DNA of 64,000 nt from Botryobacter ruber (GTDB taxonomy: Bacteria; Bacteroidota; Bacteroidia; Cytophagales; Hymenobacteraceae): NCBI RefSeq assembly GCF_003347595.2, contig NZ_QCZK02000060.1, positions 1-64,000 of the forward strand, read 5' to 3'. Both the position numbers and the translations under genes were made by a program. This document shows, piece by piece, positions 7,679-16,293 of the stretch. Every line of letters begins with the position of its first letter. Positions within the stretch are counted from its first letter, which is position 1. The notes under the pieces are model-generated. The model was not told the origin of the DNA. It did not search any database and was given only the letters and a program-made list of their open reading frames with translations.

Positions 7679-8497
7679 ATGACGAACGAAAATAAGAAAG
7701 TAGCTATTCTGGGCGGGGGCAACATGGGGTATGCCCTGGCAAAAGGAATGGTAGCATCCGGTAAATACACAGCAGAAAACATTACCCTGACCCGTCGGAA
7801 CCTGCGAAGCCTGGATGGTATGGCAAAAGAAGGCTTCCAGGTGAGCACCGACAATCCAGCTGCCGTAGCAGGCGCCGACATTGTGGTGCTGAGCATTCTG
7901 CCGCAGCAACTGGATATGGTGCTCGATTCGATTGCAGAAAAAATTGATCCGTCACGCCACCTGCTCATTTCTATTGTGACAGGCGTAACAGTGCAGGATA
8001 TCCGTAACCGCATTGGCAAAGAGGTGGAAGTTGTTCGTGCCATGCCTAACACCGCCATCGCCATCCGCGAATCCATGACCTGTATTACCAGCAGCAAAGC
8101 TTCTCCGGAGAACCAGGCACTGGTAAGGGAGATCTTCGAAGCCGTTGGCGAAACTGTGGAGATTGGGGAAGATATGATGACGCCTGCAACTGCCCTGTGC
8201 GCCTGTGGCATCGCCTTCTTCCTGCGTTCTATCCGTGCCGCTGCCCAGGGAGGTACCGAAATCGGCTTCCACGCCAAAGAAGCCCTCCACATGGCCGCCC
8301 AGACAGCCAAAGGGGCAGCTGCTTTACTGCTCCAGAACCAAAGCCACCCGGAAAACGAAATCGACAAGGTAACTTCTCCGAAAGGCTGCACCATTGCCGG
8401 TCTGAACGAGATGGAACACTATGGCTTCAGTTCCGCCATGATCAAAGGCATCAAAACCTCTTCCCAGAAAGCAGAGCAGCTGTATCATAAGGATTGA
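7679..8497 (+). CDS. proC: Pyrroline-5-carboxylate reductase
   Basis: A 272-residue enzyme that reduces pyrroline-5-carboxylate to proline with NAD(P)H. The Rossmann loop GGGNMGYAL lies at residues 12-20, and the conserved C-terminal helix region has DKVTSPKGCTIAGL, the family's substrate-binding signature with Ser-Pro-Lys in place of the usual Thr-Pro-Gly. Its place inside the arginine cluster links proline and arginine synthesis, both of which start from glutamate. Repeat elements on both sides probably make it a transcription unit less tightly tied to argB and argE. Confidence 0.93.
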   Translation: MTNENKKVAILGGGNMGYALAKGMVASGKYTAENITLTRRNLRSLDGMAKEGFQVSTDNPAAVAGADIVVLSILPQQLDMVLDSIAEKIDPSRHLLISIVTGVTVQDIRNRIGKEVEVVRAMPNTAIAIRESMTCITSSKASPENQALVREIFEAVGETVEIGEDMMTPATALCACGIAFFLRSIRAAAQGGTEIGFHAKEALHMAAQTAKGAAALLLQNQSHPENEIDKVTSPKGCTIAGLNEMEHYGFSSAMIKGIKTSSQKAEQLYHKD

Positions 8498-8520
8498 TTT
8501 AGCTGAAGCAGTGTAACTAA

Positions 8521-8905
8521 GTCCCCCTTTGAAGGCTAATCTTGTAGGGAAAATATTGAACATTATATTATGCCTATTGACATATTCATAGATACATATC
8601 GCCAGTTTGAGCGCAGCGGTAACTGGTGGTTGTCCATGAGGCCAGTTTGTAACTGGCGTGGTTACAAAAGCACGAATATTCAGCTACGCCAGTTGAAAAC
8701 TGGCACCATATATAGCCACAAGTTACCGCTGCGCTCAAACTGGCGGCAGGAATCATTTTATTATTCCATTTTTTCCCTACAAGATTAGCTTTGAAGGGGG
8801 TAGGGGGATGTATTACACCTGAGTACAAATTTATTGAGGGCAATTAATCATTTAACTTTATTCACAGCCCGTGCAACATCCCCCTAACCCCCTTCAAAGG
8901 GGGAC
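8521..8905. repeat. Miniature inverted-repeat element, copy 2, interrupted
   Basis: The same element as 4400-4536. The right arm is intact (8877-8905). The left arm is split after GTCCCCCTTTGAAG by the insertion at 8535-8789 and resumes at 8790. With the insert and one 7-bp duplication removed, the left arm reads exactly as in copy 1 and the element is about 123 bp. Confidence 0.85.
8535..8789. mobile_element. 255-bp MITE-like element with 7-bp target duplication
   Basis: Perfect 19-bp terminal inverted repeats (GCTAATCTTGTAGGGAAAA at the left, its reverse complement at the right) enclose an almost wholly palindromic interior. The inner arms read GCCAGTTTGAGCGCAGCGG on one side and its complement on the other. 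TTTGAAG is repeated at 8528-8534 and 8790-8796, the mark of an insertion. It is too short to encode a transposase and must be moved in trans. The palindromic inside resembles REP-like hairpins (inference). Confidence 0.85.
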
Positions 8906-8921
8906 TTTTCGCGTTTAGTAT

Positions 8922-9992
8922 ATGAACAAAGAATACCTATTTCAGGAAGCACTGGATCTGCTGCAGGAACTTATTTCTATTCCTTCGTTCAGCAGGGAAG
9001 AAGATAAGACGGCTGAGGTAATAGCGGCCTTCCTGGAAAAGCATGGGGTAGAAATAAAGCGACAGGGAAACAACGTCTGGGCGTACAACAAGCATTTCAA
9101 GCCCGAACGGCCGACCTTGCTGCTCAACTCGCACCACGACACCGTAAAGCCCAATACCGGCTACACCCGCGACCCGTTCGCACCTGCCATAGAAGACGGC
9201 AAGCTGTATGGCCTGGGCAGTAACGATGCCGGTGGTTGCCTGGTGTCGCTGCTGGCTACGTTCCTGTACTTTTATGAGCAGGAAAACCTGAGCTACAACC
9301 TGGTAATGGCCGCGACGGCTGAAGAAGAAATTTCCGGTAGAAACGGCCTGGAATCCATCCTGCCGGAACTCGGTGAACTGGAAGTAGCGATAGTAGGCGA
9401 ACCAACCTTGCTGCATTTGGCGGTCGCTGAAAAAGGCCTGATGGTGCTCGACTGTGTAGCCGAAGGACGCTCCGGGCACGCTGCCCGCGAAGAAGGGCTG
9501 AATGCCATCTACGAAGCCCTGCCAGACATCCTCTGGTTCCGCGACTATCGTTTTCCAAAAGAATCCGCTTACCTGGGACCAATCAAAATGTCGGTTACGG
9601 TCATACAGGCTGGTACGCAGCACAACGTGGTGCCGGACCGTTGCCAGTACACGGTAGATGTTCGCCTCACCGATGCATATAGTATGAAAGAAGTACTGGA
9701 AATCATCCGGTCGAATGTGAAGTCGCAGGTAACGCCGCGTTCCATGCGCTTGAAACCTTCGTCCATCCCGATGGAGCACCCGCTGGTGCAGGCTGGCATC
9801 CAAATGGGCCGCAACACCTACGGCTCCCCAACCACCTCCGACCAGGCCATGCTCTCTATCCCATCGCTCAAAATGGGCCCCGGCGACTCCGCACGCTCCC
9901 ACATGGCTGACGAGTTTATTTATGTGCAGGAGATAGAAGAGGGGATTAACACCTATATTGCCTTGCTGGAGAAGGTGATAGTGAAGAAGTAA
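8922..9992 (+). CDS. argE: M20-family deacetylase, ArgE-type
   Basis: A 356-residue zinc metallopeptidase-fold deacetylase. Metal-site motifs are SHHDTV (His71, Asp73), GSNDAGG (Asp102) and TAEEE (Glu134/135), and a HAAREE segment follows in the dimerisation region. It removes the acyl group from an arginine precursor. With an ArgF' enzyme upstream, the true substrate is more likely N-acylcitrulline than N-acylornithine (inference from pathway logic). It follows proC after the nested repeat elements. Confidence 0.9.
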   Translation: MNKEYLFQEALDLLQELISIPSFSREEDKTAEVIAAFLEKHGVEIKRQGNNVWAYNKHFKPERPTLLLNSHHDTVKPNTGYTRDPFAPAIEDGKLYGLGSNDAGGCLVSLLATFLYFYEQENLSYNLVMAATAEEEISGRNGLESILPELGELEVAIVGEPTLLHLAVAEKGLMVLDCVAEGRSGHAAREEGLNAIYEALPDILWFRDYRFPKESAYLGPIKMSVTVIQAGTQHNVVPDRCQYTVDVRLTDAYSMKEVLEIIRSNVKSQVTPRSMRLKPSSIPMEHPLVQAGIQMGRNTYGSPTTSDQAMLSIPSLKMGPGDSARSHMADEFIYVQEIEEGINTYIALLEKVIVKK

Positions 9993-10030
9993 AGAAAAAT
10001 ACTGTAGCCAAAAAGTACCTGCTGCTCACA

Positions 10031-10168
10031 GCTCTTTCGGATGTTTTCATCCGAAAGCAAACTGCAGGGGATCTCCAGATCCCCGTAAACCAGCAGCAGT
10101 TACAACCTTTGGTACGGGGATTTGTAATCCCCTTCCTAAAAACTTCCGGATATAATATCCGGAAGAGC
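10031..10168. repeat. Four-hairpin intergenic repeat (argE-argH spacer)
   Basis: The ends are inverted (GCTCTTTCGGAT at 10031-10042, ATCCGGAAGAGC at 10157-10168, one mismatch). Inside are four hairpins: CTTTCGGATG/CATCCGAAAG, GGGGATCT/AGATCCCC, GGGGATT/AATCCCC and CTTCCGGATAT/ATATCCGGAAG. No frame is present. Its stems could stop transcription or protect RNA ends. Confidence 0.7.
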
Positions 10169-10185
10169 GAAAGACAATAAAAGAA

Positions 10186-10220
10186 TTAGCACATCAGCAC
10201 ATTAACCCATTAGCACATTA
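10186..10220 (+). repeat. Short direct repeats just before argH
   Basis: TTAGCACAT, CAGCACATTA and CATTAGCACATTA follow each other directly ahead of the argH start codon at 10225. The motif has no recognised role. It could be a remnant of a small element or affect translation start. Confidence 0.5.
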
Positions 10221-10224
10221 AAAG

Positions 10225-11559
10225 ATGAAGCTCTGGCAAAAGAACACAAGCGTAGCAGAAGAAATAGAAAAGTTTACCGTAGGCAAAGACCCGGAATTTG
10301 ATTTGCAACTGGCCGCCTTCGATGTGCTGGGATCATTGGCGCACACCCGCATGCTCGAAAGTATCGGACTGTTGGAAAAAGAAGAGCTGGACGAATTGCA
10401 GCGGGAACTGAAGGTAATCTATGCTTCCGTTCAGGAAGGCAGCTTTGCCATAGAACCGGGTGTGGAGGATGTGCACTCGCAGGTAGAACTGGAGCTGACG
10501 CGTCGTGTAGGCGATGCCGGCAAGAAAATCCACAGCGGGCGCTCCCGAAACGACCAGGTGCTGCTTGACCTCAAGTTGTTCTTCCGCCACCAGCTGCAGC
10601 AAACGGTGGAGCAGGTTCAGCTTTTATTCCAGACGCTGCTGGAGCAAAGTGAGAAGCACAAGGATAAATTGCTCCCAGGTTACACGCACCTGCAGGTCGC
10701 CATGCCATCGTCCTTCGGCCTCTGGTTCGGCGCCTATGCCGAAAGCCTGGTAGATGACGTTACGATGCTGCATGCTGCTTATAAAATTGCCGACAAAAAC
10801 CCGCTGGGCTCTGCTGCCGGTTACGGCTCGTCTTTCCCGCTTAACCGCCAGATGACAACGGACTTGCTAGGCTTCGAGGCGCTGAACTACAACGTGGTAT
10901 ACGCGCAGATGGGCCGCGGCAAAACAGAGCGGGTGGTGAGTGTGGCCATTGCTTCGGTAGCTGCTACGCTGGCCCGTATGTCCATGGACCTGTGCCTGTA
11001 CATGAGCCAGAACTTTGGCTTTGTAACGCTGCCTGATAACCTGACGACCGGTTCCAGCATCATGCCGCACAAAAAGAACCCGGATGTATTTGAAATAATG
11101 CGCGGCAAGTGCAACCGTCTGCAGGCGCTACCAACAGAGGTATCCATGCTGCTTACCAATCTGCCATCCGGGTACCACCGCGAGCTGCAGCTCCTGAAGG
11201 AAGCTGTTTTCCCGGCCTTTACGGAACTGGAGAACTGCCTGGGCATGATGACCTACATGGTACAGCACCTGCAGGTGCGCGATAACATCATGGACGAAGA
11301 AAAATACAAATACGCTTTCAGTGTGGATGCCGTAAATGCTGAAGTACTGAATGGTGTACCTTTCCGGAATGCGTATAAGAAAGTAGGAGAGTCAATTGAA
11401 GCTGGTACCTTTACCGTTCCAGAATCTGTAACGCATACGCACGAAGGCAGTATTGGCAACCTCTGCAACGAGCAGATCAGGCAACTGATGCAAAAGCAGG
11501 TGGAGGCTTTCCATTTTGAGCGTGCCGGCAATGCCCTGCAGGAACTGGTAAAGGAATAG
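10225..11559 (+). CDS. argH: Argininosuccinate lyase
   Basis: A 444-residue enzyme of the fumarase/aspartase superfamily that splits argininosuccinate into arginine and fumarate, the final step of the pathway. The superfamily signature GSSIMPHKKNPD is at residues 276-287, SGRSRNDQ at 104-111, and the conserved Thr-His of GYTHLQ at 152-157. It is the last gene of the arginine cluster and is followed by hairpins and a cluster of DR30 copies. Confidence 0.95.
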   Translation: MKLWQKNTSVAEEIEKFTVGKDPEFDLQLAAFDVLGSLAHTRMLESIGLLEKEELDELQRELKVIYASVQEGSFAIEPGVEDVHSQVELELTRRVGDAGKKIHSGRSRNDQVLLDLKLFFRHQLQQTVEQVQLLFQTLLEQSEKHKDKLLPGYTHLQVAMPSSFGLWFGAYAESLVDDVTMLHAAYKIADKNPLGSAAGYGSSFPLNRQMTTDLLGFEALNYNVVYAQMGRGKTERVVSVAIASVAATLARMSMDLCLYMSQNFGFVTLPDNLTTGSSIMPHKKNPDVFEIMRGKCNRLQALPTEVSMLLTNLPSGYHRELQLLKEAVFPAFTELENCLGMMTYMVQHLQVRDNIMDEEKYKYAFSVDAVNAEVLNGVPFRNAYKKVGESIEAGTFTVPESVTHTHEGSIGNLCNEQIRQLMQKQVEAFHFERAGNALQELVKE

Positions 11560-11576
11560 AAGTTTGCCTTTTTGGC

Positions 11577-11640
11577 TACTCCGGATTTTTTAATCCGGAG
11601 TATGATGGTGGCGGGGCTCCAGACCCGCCTACTCATTTTT
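11577..11640 (+). terminator. Double hairpin after argH, probable terminator
   Basis: The first hairpin is TACTCCGGATT/AATCCGGAGTA (11577-11602). The second is GGCGGG around CTCCAGA and closed by CCCGCC (11610-11629), followed within a few bases by a run of six T. The CTCCAGA loop recalls the hairpin inside the element at 10031-10168. Confidence 0.6.
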
Positions 11641-11641
11641 T

Positions 11642-11672
11642 GGAGGAGCAGAGGCTGTGGTGGCAGCTGCAG
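11642..11672 (+). repeat. DR30 dispersed repeat copy
   Basis: A near-consensus copy: GGAGGAGCAGAGGCTGTGG then TGGCAGCTGCAG. It faces the inverted copy at 11771-11803 about 100 bp away. Confidence 0.85.
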
Positions 11673-11730
11673 TCTTTAGTTCTGGCACCACTTTTTTTCT
11701 TTCATCACCTCTACAAGCGGTTCAGACGAT

Positions 11731-11760
11731 CTGCAGCAGTCACCATTCCCTTTGCGCCTG
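11731..11760 (-). repeat. Degraded DR30 copy
   Basis: CTGCAGCAGTCACCATTCCC and the bases after it resemble the CTGCAGTCACCATAGCC version of the repeat seen at 57394-57424. It lies between two better copies. Confidence 0.45.
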
Positions 11761-11770
11761 CTTTAAAAGT

Positions 11771-11803
11771 CTGCTGCTGCTGCCACCACAGCCTCTGCTG
11801 CAG
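11771..11803 (-). repeat. DR30 dispersed repeat copy
   Basis: A near-perfect inverted copy: CTGCTGCTGCTGCCACC then ACAGCCTCTGCTGCAG. It ends 7 bp before the stop codon of the convergent phosphoesterase gene. Confidence 0.85.
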
Positions 11804-11809
11804 CCGGAC

Positions 11810-12559
11810 TCAGATTTCCAGCAGATAAAATGGTGTTGCATAGCCTTCCTTCAGCAGGATGTTTTTAGACACGTTGAACACCCGCACACCTGTGGAGGTG
11901 GCGCCTTCCAGTACGCCGATGTGGGCATGTCCGTGAAAAGCAGCCACCACATTCCGGCGGTTAAGCGGTTCCTCCAGCCGTGAACTGCCCAGGAAAGGAT
12001 AAATAGCTTCCGGTTCGCCCTCCACGGTAGCCTGGATCGGGGCGTAATGCAGCAGCACCACCTTTTTCAGCTCCGCGTGTTCGCTGTCGAGGTGCGCCAG
12101 TGCGGCGTCCAGTTTTAAGGCTTCGTTTACCGTTTCCTGCACAAAGTCCTTGTTCAGCTGCTCGCCGAACATGCCCAGCATGTATTTATCGAAACCGCCG
12201 CCGTAGCCTTTCACCCCGGCAAACCCCACATCATTGATCACTTCAAAATCACCGTCCAGAATCCGCATATTAGCATTGGTAAGAATTTTCTTCAGTTTTT
12301 TTACCTGGTCGTGGTCGTAGTCGTGGTTGCCGAGTACGGCCAGCACCGGAATGGAACAGGATTTTAGTTCATTGGCCAGTACTTCGGCCTCCGCTTCTTT
12401 GCCTGTATCGGTTAAATCGCCGCAGAGCAGCAGCACGTCTGCCTTCTCCGACACTTCCCTGAAAAAGTCCGACCACTTGCCGCTGTCATGTTCATGTATG
12501 TGTATGTCGCCAACGGCTGCTATTCTTGTCTTCCGGGTCTCAGATTTTTCTTTTGCCAT
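11810..12559 (-). CDS. Calcineurin-like metallophosphoesterase
   Basis: A 249-residue phosphoesterase with all five metal-binding motifs in order: GDIH (about 17-20), GDLTD (47-51), GNHD (77-80), LHYAP (near 169) and HGHAH (near 207). The two-metal centre would hydrolyse a phosphoester whose identity cannot be read from the sequence. There is no signal peptide, so it is probably cytoplasmic. It lies convergent with argH and divergent from the amidoligase operon. Confidence 0.85.
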   Translation of the reverse strand: MAKEKSETRKTRIAAVGDIHIHEHDSGKWSDFFREVSEKADVLLLCGDLTDTGKEAEAEVLANELKSCSIPVLAVLGNHDYDHDQVKKLKKILTNANMRILDGDFEVINDVGFAGVKGYGGGFDKYMLGMFGEQLNKDFVQETVNEALKLDAALAHLDSEHAELKKVVLLHYAPIQATVEGEPEAIYPFLGSSRLEEPLNRRNVVAAFHGHAHIGVLEGATSTGVRVFNVSKNILLKEGYATPFYLLEI

Positions 12560-12613
12560 AGGTCAGGGTAAAATTGATGTAACCCTCTTATAGTGATATC
12601 GCCTTAAATGGTT

Positions 12614-12636
12614 GCACGCAGGGCGGGGGCTGCGTG
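12614..12636. other. GC-rich hairpin between divergent genes
   Basis: CACGCAG and CTGCGTG pair around GGCGGGGG in the 132-bp spacer between the phosphoesterase gene and the amidoligase operon. It is either a regulatory dyad or a chance stem. No regulator is nearby. Confidence 0.3.
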
Positions 12637-12691
12637 TAAATAAATCCCATAAGCGCATCACAAATCAACTTCCTCGGATTTACAGGTTCTC

Positions 12692-13570
12692 ATGCTACAG
12701 CCAAAGTATGAGGCACTTGCACAGGCGCAGAAAGCAAGCGGCAGGACACCCGCAGGAGCAGTAAAGAATATCTTGCTGCGTTCCTATAACTTATGCCAGC
12801 TGGTGCGTATAACAGGCAAATGTTTTTCTGAAGCTAAAACATATGCCGTGATTCCGATAAAGATACACACACAACCAGACGACTCCACCTGTGGCCCTAC
12901 CAGCCTGCATGCCGTGTACAGGTATTACAAAGACCCCATCAGCCTTTCGGATGTAATAAAAGAAGTGCCTTACCTCGACGAAGGGGGCACCCTGGAAGTA
13001 CTGCTGGCCTGCCATGCCCTGGAGCGGGGCTACAAAGCCCGGATTTATACGTATAACCTGCATGTTTTCGACCCCACCTGGTTTAAGCTGGGAAACGAAG
13101 AAATTATTCAGAAGCTGGAAGCACAGCTGAAAATCAAAAAAGGCAGTAAGCTTAAAAGAGCTACCATGGCGTATATCGATTTCCTGGAGCTGGGCGGCGA
13201 ACTACGCTGTGCCGACCTTACAAAATCGTTGCTGCGGGGCTATTTCGACAAAGGCATTCCGCTGCTGACAGGTCTCAGCGCCACCTACCTGTACCAGAGC
13301 GCCCGGGAATACACCACGCCGACAGGCGAATCGGCTTATGACGATGTGCTGGGCTACCCGATGGGGCACTTCGTGGTTCTCTGCGGCTTTGGAGAAGATC
13401 AGCAGCACATTGTAGTGGCCGACCCGTACCAGGAGAATCCCTACTTCAAAAACAATTACTACGAGGTAAGTGCAACCCGTTTACTTAACTCCATCATGCT
13501 GGGCATGTCTACGTACGATGCGAATCTGCTGGCCATCCAGCCTGGTGCGAATGAACCCGTTCAGGAATAA
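12692..13570 (+). CDS. C39-like cysteine peptidase of the amidoligase operon
   Basis: Up to 292 residues with a papain-like/C39-type catalytic layout: Cys67 in QPDDSTCGPTSLHAV, His226 in GYPMGHFVVLCGF and Asp244 in VADPYQENP. No transporter domain is attached, unlike bacteriocin-processing C39 enzymes. The first ~50 residues look unlike the family, so a GTG at 12848 (before IPIKIHTQPDD) may be the real start, giving about 240 residues. It is first in a four-gene operon, 3 bp ahead of the ATP-grasp gene. It may cut a bond made by the two ligases downstream or mature a peptide substrate (inference). Confidence 0.8.
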   Translation: MLQPKYEALAQAQKASGRTPAGAVKNILLRSYNLCQLVRITGKCFSEAKTYAVIPIKIHTQPDDSTCGPTSLHAVYRYYKDPISLSDVIKEVPYLDEGGTLEVLLACHALERGYKARIYTYNLHVFDPTWFKLGNEEIIQKLEAQLKIKKGSKLKRATMAYIDFLELGGELRCADLTKSLLRGYFDKGIPLLTGLSATYLYQSAREYTTPTGESAYDDVLGYPMGHFVVLCGFGEDQQHIVVADPYQENPYFKNNYYEVSATRLLNSIMLGMSTYDANLLAIQPGANEPVQE

Positions 13571-13573
13571 AGA

Positions 13574-15043
13574 ATGCGAAAAATTGTAGTGGTCGACAAT
13601 CCCAAAGACTGGGGTGTGACAATAGAGGATGTAGAAGTGGTGGATGTTCAGAATTACCTGACAGGAAGTAGCTACACAGAAATTAAAAACGCCCGCATCT
13701 TTAACCTTTGCCGCTCTTACAAATACCAGAGCGCCGGATACTATGTGTCGTTGCTGGCAGAGGCCCGGGGGCATAAACCAATTCCCAGCGTTACTACCAT
13801 GCAGGACCTGAAAACGCCTACCATTGTGCGGGCTATCACGGTGGAATTGGAAGACCTGATCAAAAAGAACCTGAGCAGCCTGCGCTCCAAAACCTTCACG
13901 CTCAGTATTTACTTCGGGCAGAATGTAGCTACCAAATACGAAAAACTAAGCAAACAGCTCCACGACCTGTTCCAGGCGCCCCTGCTGCGGGCGCATTTTG
14001 TAAAGAAAGACGAATGGGTGCTGCAGTGCATTTCGCCCATCCCGATCAACGAGGTGCCGGAGCATCACTGGAAATACCTGGTACGGTTTGCCAAAGCCTA
14101 TTTTTCGAGACACCGTTTTTCGGGGGCACGCATCAGCCGCAAAATTTACGACCTGGCCATCCTGGTAGACCCGAACGAAAAAGAACCGCCATCAAATAAA
14201 AAAGCAATTCAGCATTTCCTGGATGCAGCTGATGCACTGGGGTTTTATGCCGAACTCATCACTCGGGAAGACTACCGGAGGCTGGCCGAATTCGACGCGC
14301 TCTTTATCCGCGAAACCACTTCCGTGAACCACCACACCTACAAGTTTGCCCGCAAAGCACATGCCGACGGGCTGGTGGTGATAGACGATCCGGTGTCCAT
14401 ACTCAGGTGCACGAACAAGGTCTATTTAGCGGAACTGCTTGCCAAAGCGAAAGTGGCCACGCCTAAAACCATGATCATCCACCGCGACAACAAGCTACAG
14501 GTGGAGAAGGAACTGGGGCTGCCCTGTGTGCTGAAAAAACCGGACAGCTCCTTTTCGCAGGGGGTGGTGAAAGCCAAGGATACGGAAGGACTGCAGGAAG
14601 TGCTGGACGAAATGCTGTCGGATTCGGAGCTGATCATCGGGCAGGAGTTTATTCCAACGGATTTCGACTGGCGCATTGGCGTGCTGGACAAGCAGCCGCT
14701 CTATGCCTGCAAATACTACATGGCCAAAGGGCACTGGCAAATCTATAACTGGGAAGGCAAGAAACAGGACACCGAAGGCGATGTGGAAACAGTGCCCTTT
14801 GAGCAGGTGCCATTCTTCGTACTGCACACGGCCCTGAAAGCGGCCAACCTGATAGGCAACGGTTTGTATGGCGTTGATGTAAAAGAAATAAACGGAAAGG
14901 CCTATGTGATTGAGGTAAACGACAACCCGAGCATTGATGCCGGCTGCGAAGATAGGATCCTGAAGAAGGAGCTGTACCAGTCCGTTTTGAAATCAATTAA
15001 AAGACGCATCGATAACAATAAAAATATCCGTAGCGATGAATAG
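13574..15043 (+). CDS. RimK-like ATP-grasp ligase with N-terminal RLAN domain
   Basis: A 489-residue protein. The first ~190 residues match the RLAN type of N-terminal domain that accompanies some RimK relatives. The C-terminal half is an ATP-grasp ligase, with nucleotide-binding LPCVLKKPDSSFSQG near residue 315 and the metal-binding end VIEVNDNPSID near 449. Such enzymes join a carboxylate to an amine through an acyl-phosphate. It overlaps the next gene by 8 bp, so translation is coupled. Its product is unknown; ribosomal protein S6 modification, as in RimK itself, is not indicated by the context. Confidence 0.85.
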   Translation: MRKIVVVDNPKDWGVTIEDVEVVDVQNYLTGSSYTEIKNARIFNLCRSYKYQSAGYYVSLLAEARGHKPIPSVTTMQDLKTPTIVRAITVELEDLIKKNLSSLRSKTFTLSIYFGQNVATKYEKLSKQLHDLFQAPLLRAHFVKKDEWVLQCISPIPINEVPEHHWKYLVRFAKAYFSRHRFSGARISRKIYDLAILVDPNEKEPPSNKKAIQHFLDAADALGFYAELITREDYRRLAEFDALFIRETTSVNHHTYKFARKAHADGLVVIDDPVSILRCTNKVYLAELLAKAKVATPKTMIIHRDNKLQVEKELGLPCVLKKPDSSFSQGVVKAKDTEGLQEVLDEMLSDSELIIGQEFIPTDFDWRIGVLDKQPLYACKYYMAKGHWQIYNWEGKKQDTEGDVETVPFEQVPFFVLHTALKAANLIGNGLYGVDVKEINGKAYVIEVNDNPSIDAGCEDRILKKELYQSVLKSIKRRIDNNKNIRSDE

Positions 15044-16289
15044 CGAAACAAATCACCTGCACCTGTTTGCCGGATTTGGCGTGGAACTGGAATATATGAT
15101 CGTAAGCAAGAACGACCTGCGGGTGCTCCCGGTTGCTGACAAACTGATTTATGATGAAGTAGGCGCCTACGTGTCGGATGTGGAATTCGGGAATATTGCC
15201 TGGTCCAACGAACTGGTGCAGCACGTGGTAGAGCTCAAGACCCAGGGGCCGGTGGCCTCGCTGGTTGGCTTGGCAGACACCTTTCAGCAGCACATTCAAA
15301 AAATAAACGGGATGCTGGAAAAGTACGATGCCATGCTGCTGCCAACCGGAGCCCACCCGCTGATGGACCCGCACCAGGAAACCGTTATCTGGCAGCACGA
15401 GCACAACGCCATTTACGAAGCCTACAACCGCATTTTCGACTGCCGCGGGCATGGTTGGGCCAACCTGCAAAGCACACACCTCAACCTGCCCTTTGCCGAC
15501 GATGCGGAATTTGAAAAGCTGCATGCGGCTATCCGGATGATCCTTCCCATCCTGCCTGCGCTAAGCGCCTCTTCGCCCATTCTGGATGGTAAACTGACCG
15601 GCTTCCAGGACACCCGCCTGGAAGTGTATCGCCTGAACCAGCAGAAAATTCCCTCCATTACCGGGCATGTGATACCGGAGCGGGTGTTCAGCAGGAAAGA
15701 TTACGAAGAACAGATACTGCAACGCTCTTACGCTGATGTGGCGCCTCATGACCCCGATGGCGTGCTGATGGACGAGTTCCTGAACTCCCGTGGCGCTATT
15801 GCGCGGTTCGGGCGCGGAACAATCGAGATCAGGCTGCTCGACATACAGGAATGTCCTGCCGCAGACATGGCCATTCTGCAGGCGGTGGTGGTGGTGCTGG
15901 AGGCATTGGTTGGCGGACGATGGGGCAGGTGGAGAACCCTGGAAGAGCAGAAGCAGTTCGACGAAAAAGAACTGGCCGACATTTTCCTGCAGGTGATCCG
16001 GACAGGGCAGGAGACACTGCTGACCGATATCAAATACCTGCACTTTTTCAGCATGGATAAAGCCGAAGGCTGTTCGGCCGGGGAGTTGTGGTACCACCTG
16101 TTATTCGACCTGGCAGATTTCAGCGAACAGCCGGAGGTGAAACACGCGCTGGATGTCATTCTAACCCAGGGCAACCTTTCCAGGCGAATACTAAAGGCGC
16201 TGGGCGAGAACCCTACACCCGAACGGATACAGGAGGTTTACCGGCAGCTGGCCGCTTGCCTGCAGAACGGGAAAGTATTTACTCCTTAA
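15036..16289 (+). CDS. GCS2-type carboxylate-amine ligase
   Basis: A 417-residue member of the glutamate-cysteine ligase 2 / glutamine synthetase-like superfamily. The N-terminal GVELEYMIV (14-22) supplies the metal-binding glutamates, LQSTHLNLPF lies near 147-156, and RGTIEIRLLDIQECP near 262 is a typical active-site strand. Members form amide bonds between an amino acid carboxylate and an amine. As the second ligase of the operon, it probably adds a residue to the product of the ATP-grasp enzyme or supplies its substrate (inference). It overlaps the upstream gene by 8 bp and is 4 bp ahead of the next. Confidence 0.85.
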   Translation: MNSETNHLHLFAGFGVELEYMIVSKNDLRVLPVADKLIYDEVGAYVSDVEFGNIAWSNELVQHVVELKTQGPVASLVGLADTFQQHIQKINGMLEKYDAMLLPTGAHPLMDPHQETVIWQHEHNAIYEAYNRIFDCRGHGWANLQSTHLNLPFADDAEFEKLHAAIRMILPILPALSASSPILDGKLTGFQDTRLEVYRLNQQKIPSITGHVIPERVFSRKDYEEQILQRSYADVAPHDPDGVLMDEFLNSRGAIARFGRGTIEIRLLDIQECPAADMAILQAVVVVLEALVGGRWGRWRTLEEQKQFDEKELADIFLQVIRTGQETLLTDIKYLHFFSMDKAEGCSAGELWYHLLFDLADFSEQPEVKHALDVILTQGNLSRRILKALGENPTPERIQEVYRQLAACLQNGKVFTP

Positions 16290-16293
16290 GGCT

